A stretch of DNA of 8,446 nt, from assembly GCA_029060585.1 (NCBI GenBank), contig JAIDTS010000466.1, positions 1-8,446 on the forward strand. The letters run 5' to 3'. Within the stretch, counting starts at the first letter, position 1, and every line of letters starts with the position of its first letter. Positions 1 through 6,566 of this stretch are shown in pieces. A model generated the notes under the pieces. That model had not been told where the DNA came from, searched no databases, and worked only from the letters and a program-made list of their open reading frames with translations. The translations under genes and the position numbers were made by a program. This DNA is from Muribaculaceae bacterium. Lineage in GTDB: Bacteria > Bacteroidota > Bacteroidia > Bacteroidales > Muribaculaceae.

Positions 1-1825
1 CCGTGAAGATTCGATTACCGGAATGACTCACCGATTGGTCGGGAAGCGACAGGAGTTGCCCAACGATAGCTTCCATCTCCGCCCCCGTGAGACGGCGGCC
101 GCGGACGATGGCCGCGCTTCTCGCCATTACAAGCGCCATGCGCCGCAGCATGTCGTCGGCAGGGTCTGTGTCAGTCCCGTATGAGTCGGATTCTTCCCTT
201 ACTGACTCAAGGATACGCAAGACAGTCTCACTGGCGTCTGACTGGCTTATCATGGTCGGCACCGCCGCGATGCTCCAACGGCAGCCCTCCTCATATTCAA
301 GGGAGAATCCGAGGGCCTCGAGTTCCGTCTGCACTCGTGCCAGTGCATCCTGCTGCTCATGCTCAAGCTCCACCGATTCCGGAAAGAGCACACGCTGCGA
401 TGTAACCTCCATTCGGCGTACGCTTCGGAGACAGTCTTCAAATAGTATCTTCAGATGGGCGCGATGCTGGTCGATCACCATTACTCCGCCACGAGAGGAC
501 GTGATGATGTATTTGTCGGCATACTGGAAACATTCCTTTGCCGGAGGAGTATCATCAATGACAGGAAGTACCCCCTCAACAGGAGCTTTCTCGCGGGCTG
601 CCTCCTCCTGACGGTTCATAAACCGGTTGTAGAGTGTGTCCCAGTTGCGGATATTGTCTCGTTCGGAACCAGCACGTTTTCCTGTGAAAGAGCGGTCGTA
701 TGATTCCCGGGAAATTGACTGCATCCCGAAATCGAAAGGATTATAGTCAGGTGGCACCTCGATGCCGGGATTCTCCGGGGCTCCGGCATCGGCCGGCTGC
801 ACAGGCACCAAATCAGTGTCGAAATCAATCTGCGGAGTAGCGGCGAACTTGCCGAGAGCCGCTTTTACGCTTGCTCCGAGAATGCTTAGGATTTCCTTCT
901 CACGCTCAAGCTTCACTTCGTTCTTGCTCGGATGGATGTTGATGTCTATCTCTGAAGGATCAACCTCAATCTTTACGAAATAGCAGGGCTGTGTATCGGA
1001 AGCAATCAGATTGTCGAAACATCCTGTAATCACCTTATGCATTTTTAGATGATTGATATGGCGACCGTTGGCCATCAGATGCCAGAGGGGGTTTCGCCTT
1101 CGGGCGAATTCTGGCCGGGAGACGTATCCCTGAATCTTCACTAGCTCGGTGTCGACCGCAATGGGGATAAGCTGCATGTTCAGGTTCCCCTTCCATATAT
1201 CGTTGATTCGCTGGAGCATAGTTCCGGGGCGTAGGTCGATGGCTCGGTTTCCCGTATCGATGCTGATTCGGAGGCCATTGTTGACAAGCGCCATCCGTTC
1301 GAATTCACGCATGATGTGGCCCAGCTCGCCGGCATCCGACTTTAGGAACTTCCGTCGGGCAGGAAGGTTGAAGAAGAGATTGCGTATGCTGATCACGGTA
1401 CCTTTCTCACAGACACACGGTTCCTGGCTCTCCACCTTACTTCCGTTGATGACCAGGCGTGTTCCCATCTGCGAATCCTCGGTGCGTGACTTCAGCTCCA
1501 CCTGAGAGATAGCGCAAATGGAGGGAAGTGCCTCCCCCCTGAAACCCATCGTATGGAGCGAATACAGGTCTTCGGCCGAACGTATCTTTGACGTCGCATG
1601 GCGTTCGAATGCCATTCGCGCGTCGGTCTCAGACATTCCCCGGCCGTTGTCTACCACCTGAATGAGTGTCTTTCCTGCATCCTTGATGAATATGCGGATT
1701 TCCGTGGCTCCGGCATCAGCGGCATTCTCTACGAGTTCCTTGATCACCGAAGCGGGACGCTGGATCACTTCTCCGGCAGCTATCTGGTTTGCTACCGAAT
1801 CGGGCAGCAGTCTGATTACGTCCAT
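1..1825 (-). CDS. mutL: DNA mismatch repair protein MutL (3' end cut by window edge)
   Basis: MutL couples mismatch recognition by MutS to strand removal in the cytoplasm. I translated 608 codons without a stop, and the gene runs off the left edge. The N-terminal GHKL ATPase is complete: a QIAAGEV box at residues 14-20, the general base E30 and Mg-binding N34 in ELVEN, DNGRGM at 59-64, RHATSKI at 75-81 and GFRGEAL at 94-100. An NLFFNLPARRKFL block and the INIHPSKNEVK block follow. After a linker from about residue 345, the C-terminal dimerization domain carries DQHRAHLKILFE (452-463) and a beta-clamp motif QRVLFP (477-482). The usual endonuclease motif DQHA(X)2E(X)4E is changed at two positions, and the late ACR and CPHGRP motifs read ARS and SHSGNR. 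The ATG at 1825 gives the canonical MutL N-terminus. It is the last visible gene of the operon, 53 bases after the OstA-like gene. Family MutLs of about 620-630 residues suggest only some 10-20 residues are missing. Confidence 0.97.
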   Translation of the reverse strand, partial: MDVIRLLPDSVANQIAAGEVIQRPASVIKELVENAADAGATEIRIFIKDAGKTLIQVVDNGRGMSETDARMAFERHATSKIRSAEDLYSLHTMGFRGEALPSICAISQVELKSRTEDSQMGTRLVINGSKVESQEPCVCEKGTVISIRNLFFNLPARRKFLKSDAGELGHIMREFERMALVNNGLRISIDTGNRAIDLRPGTMLQRINDIWKGNLNMQLIPIAVDTELVKIQGYVSRPEFARRRNPLWHLMANGRHINHLKMHKVITGCFDNLIASDTQPCYFVKIEVDPSEIDINIHPSKNEVKLEREKEILSILGASVKAALGKFAATPQIDFDTDLVPVQPADAGAPENPGIEVPPDYNPFDFGMQSISRESYDRSFTGKRAGSERDNIRNWDTLYNRFMNRQEEAAREKAPVEGVLPVIDDTPPAKECFQYADKYIITSSRGGVMVIDQHRAHLKILFEDCLRSVRRMEVTSQRVLFPESVELEHEQQDALARVQTELEALGFSLEYEEGCRWSIAAVPTMISQSDASETVLRILESVREESDSYGTDTDPADDMLRRMALVMARSAAIVRGRRLTGAEMEAIVGQLLSLPDQSVSHSGNRIFT

Positions 1826-1878
1826 GGTTTGTCAGGTTGTGGGTTTGTGGTGATTGTTTTGTTGTGGATACAGGAGGC
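1826..1878 (-). promoter_or_regulatory. A/C-rich mutL leader without Shine-Dalgarno site
   Basis: This is the 53-base gap between the stop of the OstA-like gene and the mutL ATG. Read on the minus strand, its last 40 or so bases are almost only A and C, with a single G, and contain many CAA, ACA and CCAC steps. No purine-rich ribosome site precedes the ATG. This fits Bacteroidota, in which ribosomes often rely on unstructured A-rich leaders. I see no promoter or terminator here, so mutL is probably read through from upstream. Confidence 0.55.
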
Positions 1879-4116
1879 TCATTCGGAGAAATACTGCTCA
1901 AGGACTTCAGGAATCTCGCCGAGTTCATCGTCCCATCGGAGGACACCCTCGATCTCCACGCGCTTCGGACGCAGGGCATCGAGCCATCGGAATCCCGGAA
2001 GGTATTTCTGAGCCTTCTTCACGAGGAATATAGGAGTGGCATTGCCTGTGACCTCAGGCCACATCACTATTTTCTGCACCTGCTTGTCGGCAAGCTCTAC
2101 ATTCATATAGCTGCTCTCCGCATCTACGAGCTTATTGTAGGACGAATCATTCTCCATCGGGAGCATAATCACCTGGACGTTGCCGTCTACGAACAGTCGC
2201 TTCAGATAGTTGTCTTCAAACCATGCCTCCATCTTTTTGCCTGAGAGTTGGTTGTAGAAATCCTCATCCACATGCTCCGCCATGAATCCTGTCTTCGGAA
2301 GTTCAGCGTAATCGACCGTAGTGTCGTTGAAATGCAGGATAATCTCCTCGCCGTTCACCTGCCTGTTGTCGTTCCAGACTACCGGCTTACGCTTCATAAA
2401 CATGAGCGAATCGTTTTCATATATCTCAAGCGTGTCCGCTACTCCCTGAATGTCTTGATTGAAGAAGCGTGCCCGGGGATATGCCTTCGCCACATGATAG
2501 TCTCGGATTTCCTTTATTATCATCTCGATTTCAGGCTCCTTTTTCTCCTGCTCCTCGACAACGGGTCTCGGACGCCCGCGGGTGCCGTCGAGTGAGCCGA
2601 TCGCTAGACCGCCGAGAGCATCATGTGTGATGGAAAGTGAATCCTTAGGAATCGAGTCGAGGGGCATCCCGACCGAATCGGCAACTACCGTAAGGGCTGT
2701 CGAATCGACAGGATTTTGCATTACGACAGAATCCACTACTTCTGTTAGTCCGAGGGAATCCACCTGAGCAATAAGGTTATCTTCCGGAATCTCCGGCTCC
2801 GGGGGGGTATGCTCAAGCTTTATCTGAGCGAGCATAGCGGTGAGAAGCCCCTGCATCTCACCCTTTGTGATTGGGGGGAGGAGGTCTTCGTCGTCGCCAA
2901 ACGTCACTTCGAGATATTCGAAGTTGTGAGCGCTGAAGGGCTCTGCCACGAATCTTTCAGGGTAGAACTTCGGCTCGCGTATCGTATCCTGCCGGATATA
3001 GGTGAAGATAGTGTCGGCACGCAGGAACAGTGTGTCGGGCCGGGAATATTCCTTAAGCAGCGGATATCCCGTGGCGAAAGCCTCCTTGGTCGAATCGTTA
3101 TACATGCCGTAGGCCGATATAAGTATCAGTTTATTGGCCGTGTCGGTTATTATCGTCGGCTGCGACAGCTTCGTGATGTCGCGGTACTGATAGGCGTGAC
3201 TTACACGGGTGGCGTTGTCATAGACGATCGAATCTCCCTCAAGAGTCGTTGCACGGCCGAGGGAATCCTTATGTATGATGGTGGATCTGTGGAGCATCTC
3301 GAGATTTCCGAGCTGCGTGTCGTACCATCCCTTGCTCGTATATATAGTGTCGTTTGGTCCGTATATGTCTGTCGGGCTGTCGATGCGGGCCATGTGAGTG
3401 GCCGTATTGTAGTAGAGCGTGTCGCTGAGCAGGGAGAAACCGTCCTTATGGTTTATGAGCTCAACATCATAGAAGAATTCAGCGTCTTTCGTGCGGCTGT
3501 TGTATTGGCCGAATATCGAAGTGAGGGTGTTGACGTCGTCTTTCAGCAGACCACCGCATCCGTAGTAGCCAGTCTCAAGGTCTACGTCATAGTCGAGAGT
3601 ATCCGTCAGCAGCTCCCCGCTCGGATCCTTCAGACGGACTTTCGGTTCGGAAGGTCCGTTTGTAAGCTTGGCGAGGCGGGCGTCGCCGTTATAGAAGAGC
3701 TGGTCGGCCCAGACGAAGAGTGTGTCGCCTTGCTCCATGCGAATATGCCCGAAAGCGTCGAGCGAGTTTACTTCAGGATAGTAGTAGGCGGAATCACAGA
3801 ACATCCATAGGGATCCTTGCCGGAACTTAACGTTACCGGTCACCACCTGTTTTTCAGTCGTGTCGTTCCAGGAAGGCTGCAGTTTGTAGAGACTGTCGGC
3901 ATATTCAAGAAATACCTTGTCGCTCTGATAGCGGTTCTGAGCGGGTATCTCCGGCTTAATCGGGCGTGTTGGTGCCGGACGCGTATAAGTCTCTTCCTTC
4001 TTCCGGGCTTCGCTTCGCTTCTGCTGCTGCGCATATGCGCTGAAAGCGACATCGCCGATGAAAATCAGCGACATCGCAGCCATTATCCAGAGAAGTCCCT
4101 TTTGATACCGGGTCAT
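1879..4116 (-). CDS. OstA-like protein (LptA/LptD jellyroll superfamily), lipopolysaccharide transport
   Basis: A 745-residue exported protein. The N-terminus has a positive start and a hydrophobic segment (residues 7-29, ending SAYAQ) that reads as a signal peptide with cleavage near residue 30. Residues about 65-400 carry the repeated OstA pattern: VTGNVKFRQG (92-101), a CDSAYYY block (107-113), then repeated G-x-V or D-T-L-x-Y and 'a-D' strands, as in the periplasmic LPS-binding jellyroll. A linker (about 435-530) is rich in Pro, Glu and DS steps. A second OstA-like half follows (about 545-700), with the FFNQDIQGVADTLEIY and PVVWNDNRQVNGEEI blocks. In characterised LptA and LptD proteins this fold carries lipopolysaccharide across the periplasm; that role here is inference from family. 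No LptD barrel is visible. The ATG at 4116 overlaps the upstream stop as ATGA, implying translational coupling to the SurA-like gene. Two jellyroll halves make it longer than E. coli LptA. Confidence 0.9.
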   Translation of the reverse strand: MTRYQKGLLWIMAAMSLIFIGDVAFSAYAQQQKRSEARKKEETYTRPAPTRPIKPEIPAQNRYQSDKVFLEYADSLYKLQPSWNDTTEKQVVTGNVKFRQGSLWMFCDSAYYYPEVNSLDAFGHIRMEQGDTLFVWADQLFYNGDARLAKLTNGPSEPKVRLKDPSGELLTDTLDYDVDLETGYYGCGGLLKDDVNTLTSIFGQYNSRTKDAEFFYDVELINHKDGFSLLSDTLYYNTATHMARIDSPTDIYGPNDTIYTSKGWYDTQLGNLEMLHRSTIIHKDSLGRATTLEGDSIVYDNATRVSHAYQYRDITKLSQPTIITDTANKLILISAYGMYNDSTKEAFATGYPLLKEYSRPDTLFLRADTIFTYIRQDTIREPKFYPERFVAEPFSAHNFEYLEVTFGDDEDLLPPITKGEMQGLLTAMLAQIKLEHTPPEPEIPEDNLIAQVDSLGLTEVVDSVVMQNPVDSTALTVVADSVGMPLDSIPKDSLSITHDALGGLAIGSLDGTRGRPRPVVEEQEKKEPEIEMIIKEIRDYHVAKAYPRARFFNQDIQGVADTLEIYENDSLMFMKRKPVVWNDNRQVNGEEIILHFNDTTVDYAELPKTGFMAEHVDEDFYNQLSGKKMEAWFEDNYLKRLFVDGNVQVIMLPMENDSSYNKLVDAESSYMNVELADKQVQKIVMWPEVTGNATPIFLVKKAQKYLPGFRWLDALRPKRVEIEGVLRWDDELGEIPEVLEQYFSE
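2638..2760 (-). repeat. Periodic Asp-Ser repeat in the linker of the OstA-like protein
   Basis: Residues 453-493 of the OstA-like protein contain DS pairs at 453, 462, 471, 480, 487 and 492. The first four are exactly nine residues apart and are preceded by Val or Ala. In the DNA these appear as recurring GAATC or GAGTC words on the plus strand. The segment lies between the two jellyroll halves and is probably an extended linker. The unit is degenerate, so it may be an old expansion. Confidence 0.6.
4113..4116 (-). promoter_or_regulatory. ATGA stop-start overlap coupling the SurA-like and OstA-like genes
   Basis: On the minus strand the four bases read ATGA. The ATG starts the OstA-like gene, and the TGA ends the SurA-like gene, whose last residues are EYLK. 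Such overlaps usually mean that a terminating ribosome restarts on the next gene, which would keep the two periplasmic proteins at linked levels. No separate ribosome site is visible. Confidence 0.8.
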
Positions 4117-5549
4117 TTCAGATATTCATCGGGTTGTGGTTGGTTTTCGGCTTTCTCCTTTTCCCAGCCTTCATAGTGGAACTCGCAGTTGTTCCAGCCG
4201 TCGGAGATGTGAACGTAGGTGTCCTTGATCTTCTTCTCCACCCAGTCCTTGATGATCTGCTCCTTCGTATGGTTTTCATACATGCGCTTGAGCATGGTGT
4301 AGTCTTCGGCGAGATTTGCCGTGTGTCCCGGCACACGTGTCTGGAGGCGGACAATAACGGCCACATCCTGGTTTCGCTTCTGGTTCTTCATGATGAAAGG
4401 TTCGCTGATGTCGCCTGGCTGCATCGACTCAATGCGCCGGGCTATCTCGGGAGGGAGATCCTGCATCTCGAACCGGGTTGTACCGAATCGTTCGCTTTCC
4501 TGATTGGGGTTGATCATGATGCCTTTATTGTTGCGAGAATCCTTATCCTGACTGATCATCCTGGCAGCATAGTCGAAAGGAACGGTTCCTGCTACGAGTT
4601 CCTTGCGGATCGAGTCGAGTCGCATTGTCGCATCGCGCAGATCTTTCTCGCTGACTTTCGGCCTGAGGAGGATATGGCGCACGTTGACCTGGTCTCCTCT
4701 TCGGTCGATAAACTGAATGATATGGTAGCCGTATTCAGTCTCTACGATACGGCTCACTTTCTTGGGATCGTTAAGGTTGAAGGCTACGTTGGCGAATTCC
4801 GGGACATAGTCGGTGCGGTTGGCGTAGCCGAGCTCTCCGCTTCTCTTAGCGCTTTCCGGGTCTTCGCTGTATAGGATGGCGAGTGTTGAGAAATCGGATT
4901 CTCCCCTGTTGACGCGCTCGGTGAAATCGCGGAGGCGTGCCTTCACGTCTTCGATTTCTTGCTTTGGGATGTTGGGGTTGAGCTGTATGATCTGCACCTC
5001 CACCTGCATCGGAACGTAGGGGATGCTGTCGGCCGGAAGCTTGGCGAAGTATTTCTTCACGTCGTTTGGCGTCGCCTTAACATTCTTTGTCAGGTTGTCT
5101 TGCACCTGATCCTTGATGAAGCCTACCTTCATCTTCTCCATCACTTCATCGCGGATTGTGTTCCACGGTTTATGGAACATTTCCTCAACCTTTTCACGTG
5201 TACCGAGCATCTTGATGTAATAATTCATCTGCATGTCGACACGTGAAGAGAGCTGGCTCAGCGGAGCCTCGATCGTGTCGATTTTGGCCTGATGGAGATA
5301 TAGCTTCTCTACTGCAAGCTGCTCCGGAATGACACAATAAGGATCGCCGCCGGGACTTACTCCCATACTGCGCATCTGAGCGTATTCCTCTTCGATCTCC
5401 GACTTATATATGGCGTTGTCGCCTACGATCCACGCCACTTCGTCGATCACATTCTTCTTCGGGGCTGTCGCTTTATCGGCTTTCGCCGCTGATCCGATGG
5501 CTATCATCGCGGCCGCCGCTATTCCTAATGTCACTATTGTCTTTTTCAT
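4113..5549 (-). CDS. SurA-like periplasmic chaperone with two parvulin (PpiC) domains
   Basis: A 478-residue exported protein of the SurA/PpiC family, whose members escort unfolded outer-membrane proteins across the periplasm. I chose the ATG at 5549 because it gives a clean signal peptide (MKKTIVTLG, then an Ala-rich core, cut near AKA-DK at 25). An upstream in-frame GTG at 5573, overlapping the previous stop as GTGA, would add eight residues (486 total). A SurA N-terminal helical domain spans about 33-175, beginning with the typical IDEVAWIVGDNAIYKSEIE. Parvulin domain 1 is about 183-282 and ends YGYHIIQF. Parvulin domain 2 is about 289-404 and begins VNVRHILLRP. A C-terminal helix (about 418-445) probably packs back on the N-domain as in SurA. 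Domain 1 has Ile187 where the first His is expected, and domain 2 lacks the closing GYH or GWH, so isomerase activity is doubtful. It lies 20 bases downstream of the lipoprotein gene and overlaps the OstA-like gene. Confidence 0.9.
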   Translation of the reverse strand: MKKTIVTLGIAAAAMIAIGSAAKADKATAPKKNVIDEVAWIVGDNAIYKSEIEEEYAQMRSMGVSPGGDPYCVIPEQLAVEKLYLHQAKIDTIEAPLSQLSSRVDMQMNYYIKMLGTREKVEEMFHKPWNTIRDEVMEKMKVGFIKDQVQDNLTKNVKATPNDVKKYFAKLPADSIPYVPMQVEVQIIQLNPNIPKQEIEDVKARLRDFTERVNRGESDFSTLAILYSEDPESAKRSGELGYANRTDYVPEFANVAFNLNDPKKVSRIVETEYGYHIIQFIDRRGDQVNVRHILLRPKVSEKDLRDATMRLDSIRKELVAGTVPFDYAARMISQDKDSRNNKGIMINPNQESERFGTTRFEMQDLPPEIARRIESMQPGDISEPFIMKNQKRNQDVAVIVRLQTRVPGHTANLAEDYTMLKRMYENHTKEQIIKDWVEKKIKDTYVHISDGWNNCEFHYEGWEKEKAENQPQPDEYLK

Positions 5550-5569
5550 CTGCTCTAAATGAAGCTTAA

Positions 5570-6457
5570 TCACTTGATGCTTTCTTTTTCGTTGTGTCTG
5601 ACGAAGGCTCCCTCCTTCAGGATTTCCTTTTCCACCGCCGAGGCACGCAGAGCCTTTATGAGGCCTGCCTCGTAGTCGGCGAGATGGAGTGCCTTAATAC
5701 GGTCTTCTATGAGAGGAGCCGCATACTCCTCAGGCATTGTGGTGCCGCTCTTCCGGAAATCGGTAAGGTGCAGGATATAGACCGTTCCGTTCAGTTCAGT
5801 CTCATAGTCTACAGTCGACTCCACGAATCTGTCGCCGTCTCCGAGGTGGCTGGGAATCTCGCCTGCGACGGCGTCGAAATCCACCCAACGGTCGGCGAAA
5901 TAGCGGAATGCCGTTGCTTCTCGCCTCCCGGTGTTCTCGAGCGCGTCGTAGGAGTCCGGATCGGCCTGACGCATCCATTGGCGTATCTCGTCGAGATGGC
6001 GCGATGAGGCCGGAATCCTGATGAAGAGCCCCTTTACTATGGGACGCTCGAGCCGGAGCTCTGCAACGTGATCCTTGTAGTAGGCGCGCACCCCCTCCAT
6101 ATCCACTGGCTGCACTCCGGTGCGCCGCATCTTCCTTCTGTAGGAGTTCGCTATCAGGCTTCGCCTGTAGGAAGCCGTCAGTGCGTCGATGCGGTCCATG
6201 TCGTCGATCTGGCTTGCGGCCAGATCCTCGATCAGGAAACCTTCGATCCACTGGTCGGCTATCCTGCGTATAAGCGCTGCGCTGTCAGCCGCGCTGATAC
6301 CCGACGGAAGCTGCCTGACTATGTCCTGAAGCAGGAGCACCGAGTCGCGGTACTGGGCCACTATATCGCTGTCGGTCACGGCTCCGGCTTTCTCTCCTCG
6401 TCCGCAACCGACTGCAATTCCGATGCTGCTCAGAAGTATTAGCGCGGTCTTTTTCAT
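5570..6457 (-). CDS. SurA-like lipoprotein with a degenerate parvulin domain
   Basis: A 295-residue protein beginning MKKTALILL, with a hydrophobic core and a Cys at 18 in an AVGC context. This is a plausible lipobox, though Ala at -3 is not ideal. The residues after the Cys (GRGEK) do not form the acidic surface-export signal known in Bacteroides, so a periplasm-facing lipoprotein is likelier. Helices at about 60-118 resemble the SurA N-terminal region. GVRAYYKDH (122-130) and PIVKGLFIRI (139-148) mark the entry to a parvulin-like unit. No HIL-type active-site histidine or closing GYH motif is seen, so it is probably a chaperone, not an enzyme. Residues 122-150 align without gaps with residues 430-458 of the 580-residue neighbour. 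The start at 6457 lies a few bases after a strong promoter, so the mRNA looks almost leaderless. It is the first gene of the operon. The exact client or partner cannot be told from sequence. Confidence 0.82.
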   Translation of the reverse strand: MKKTALILLSSIGIAVGCGRGEKAGAVTDSDIVAQYRDSVLLLQDIVRQLPSGISAADSAALIRRIADQWIEGFLIEDLAASQIDDMDRIDALTASYRRSLIANSYRRKMRRTGVQPVDMEGVRAYYKDHVAELRLERPIVKGLFIRIPASSRHLDEIRQWMRQADPDSYDALENTGRREATAFRYFADRWVDFDAVAGEIPSHLGDGDRFVESTVDYETELNGTVYILHLTDFRKSGTTMPEEYAAPLIEDRIKALHLADYEAGLIKALRASAVEKEILKEGAFVRHNEKESIK

Positions 6458-6465
6458 CTAATGAG

Positions 6466-6496
6466 CAAAGTTACAAAAAAAAAACGATATGGCAAA
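6466..6496 (-). promoter_or_regulatory. Bacteroidota-type promoter of the SurA/OstA/mutL operon
   Basis: On the minus strand, TTTG (6496-6493) is followed after 19 bases by TAACTTTG (6473-6466) and then a C. This matches the Bacteroidota sigma-ABfr consensus TTTG-N19-21-TAnnTTTG in sequence and spacing. The spacer is CCATATCGTTTTTTTTTTG, which contains a ten-base T run. Transcription should start about 4-7 bases after the -7 box, almost at the lipoprotein ATG at 6457. It lies just downstream of the terminator of the preceding gene, so the operon has its own start. Confidence 0.75.
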
Positions 6497-6504
6497 ATCG
6501 TTTT
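6475..6504 (-). repeat. 8-bp dyad plus T10 run overlapping the promoter
   Basis: AAAACGAT (6481-6488) and ATCGTTTT (6497-6504) are perfect inverted copies around an eight-base centre. The -33 TTTG occupies the centre. In minus-strand RNA the second arm runs directly into ten U residues (6484-6475). The element could be an operator, or a second weak terminator that backs up the stronger hairpin just upstream. The stem is short and A/T-rich, so the hairpin would be weak. Confidence 0.45.
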
Positions 6505-6510
6505 CTTATG

Positions 6511-6544
6511 AAAAACCCTTGGAAATATGGATTTCCAAGGGTTT
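6511..6544 (-). terminator. Intrinsic terminator after the 580-residue PPIase gene
   Basis: The arms AAACCCTTGGAAAT and ATTTCCAAGGGTTT form a perfect 14-bp stem with a four-base loop (6513-6544). On the minus strand the stem ends in TTTTTC, giving a run of five U, three of them inside the stem. It begins 22 bases after the stop at 6567. The plus-strand exit (TTTATGGGG) lacks a U run, so the orientation is minus. It separates the 580-residue gene from the downstream operon. Confidence 0.8.
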
Positions 6545-6566
6545 ATGGGGTGTAGGGCGCGTAGCC

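Noticed and set aside
1093..1108. TTCGCC-TTCG-GGCGAA hairpin with a UUCG-type loop on the plus strand
   Set aside because: It sits inside mutL codons for the EFARR region. The six-base stem is followed by no U run on either strand, and the stable loop would form only on the non-coding strand.
2809..3810. Long plus-strand open frame of 333 codons opposite the OstA-like gene
   Set aside because: It lies wholly antisense to a protein with clear family blocks, shows no recognisable motif or signal, and is explained by the codon bias of the real gene.
4134..4874. Plus-strand open frame of 246 codons opposite the SurA-like gene
   Set aside because: It is antisense to a confident parvulin-domain gene. 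Its Leu/Val/His-rich translation is the mirror of Glu/Lys/Met-rich codons on the other strand.
5550..5573. GTG start at 5573 for the SurA-like protein
   Set aside because: It gives a GTGA overlap with the upstream stop, but it puts MIKLHLEQ before an otherwise ideal MKK signal peptide. The ATG at 5549 is preferred; the GTG is not excluded.
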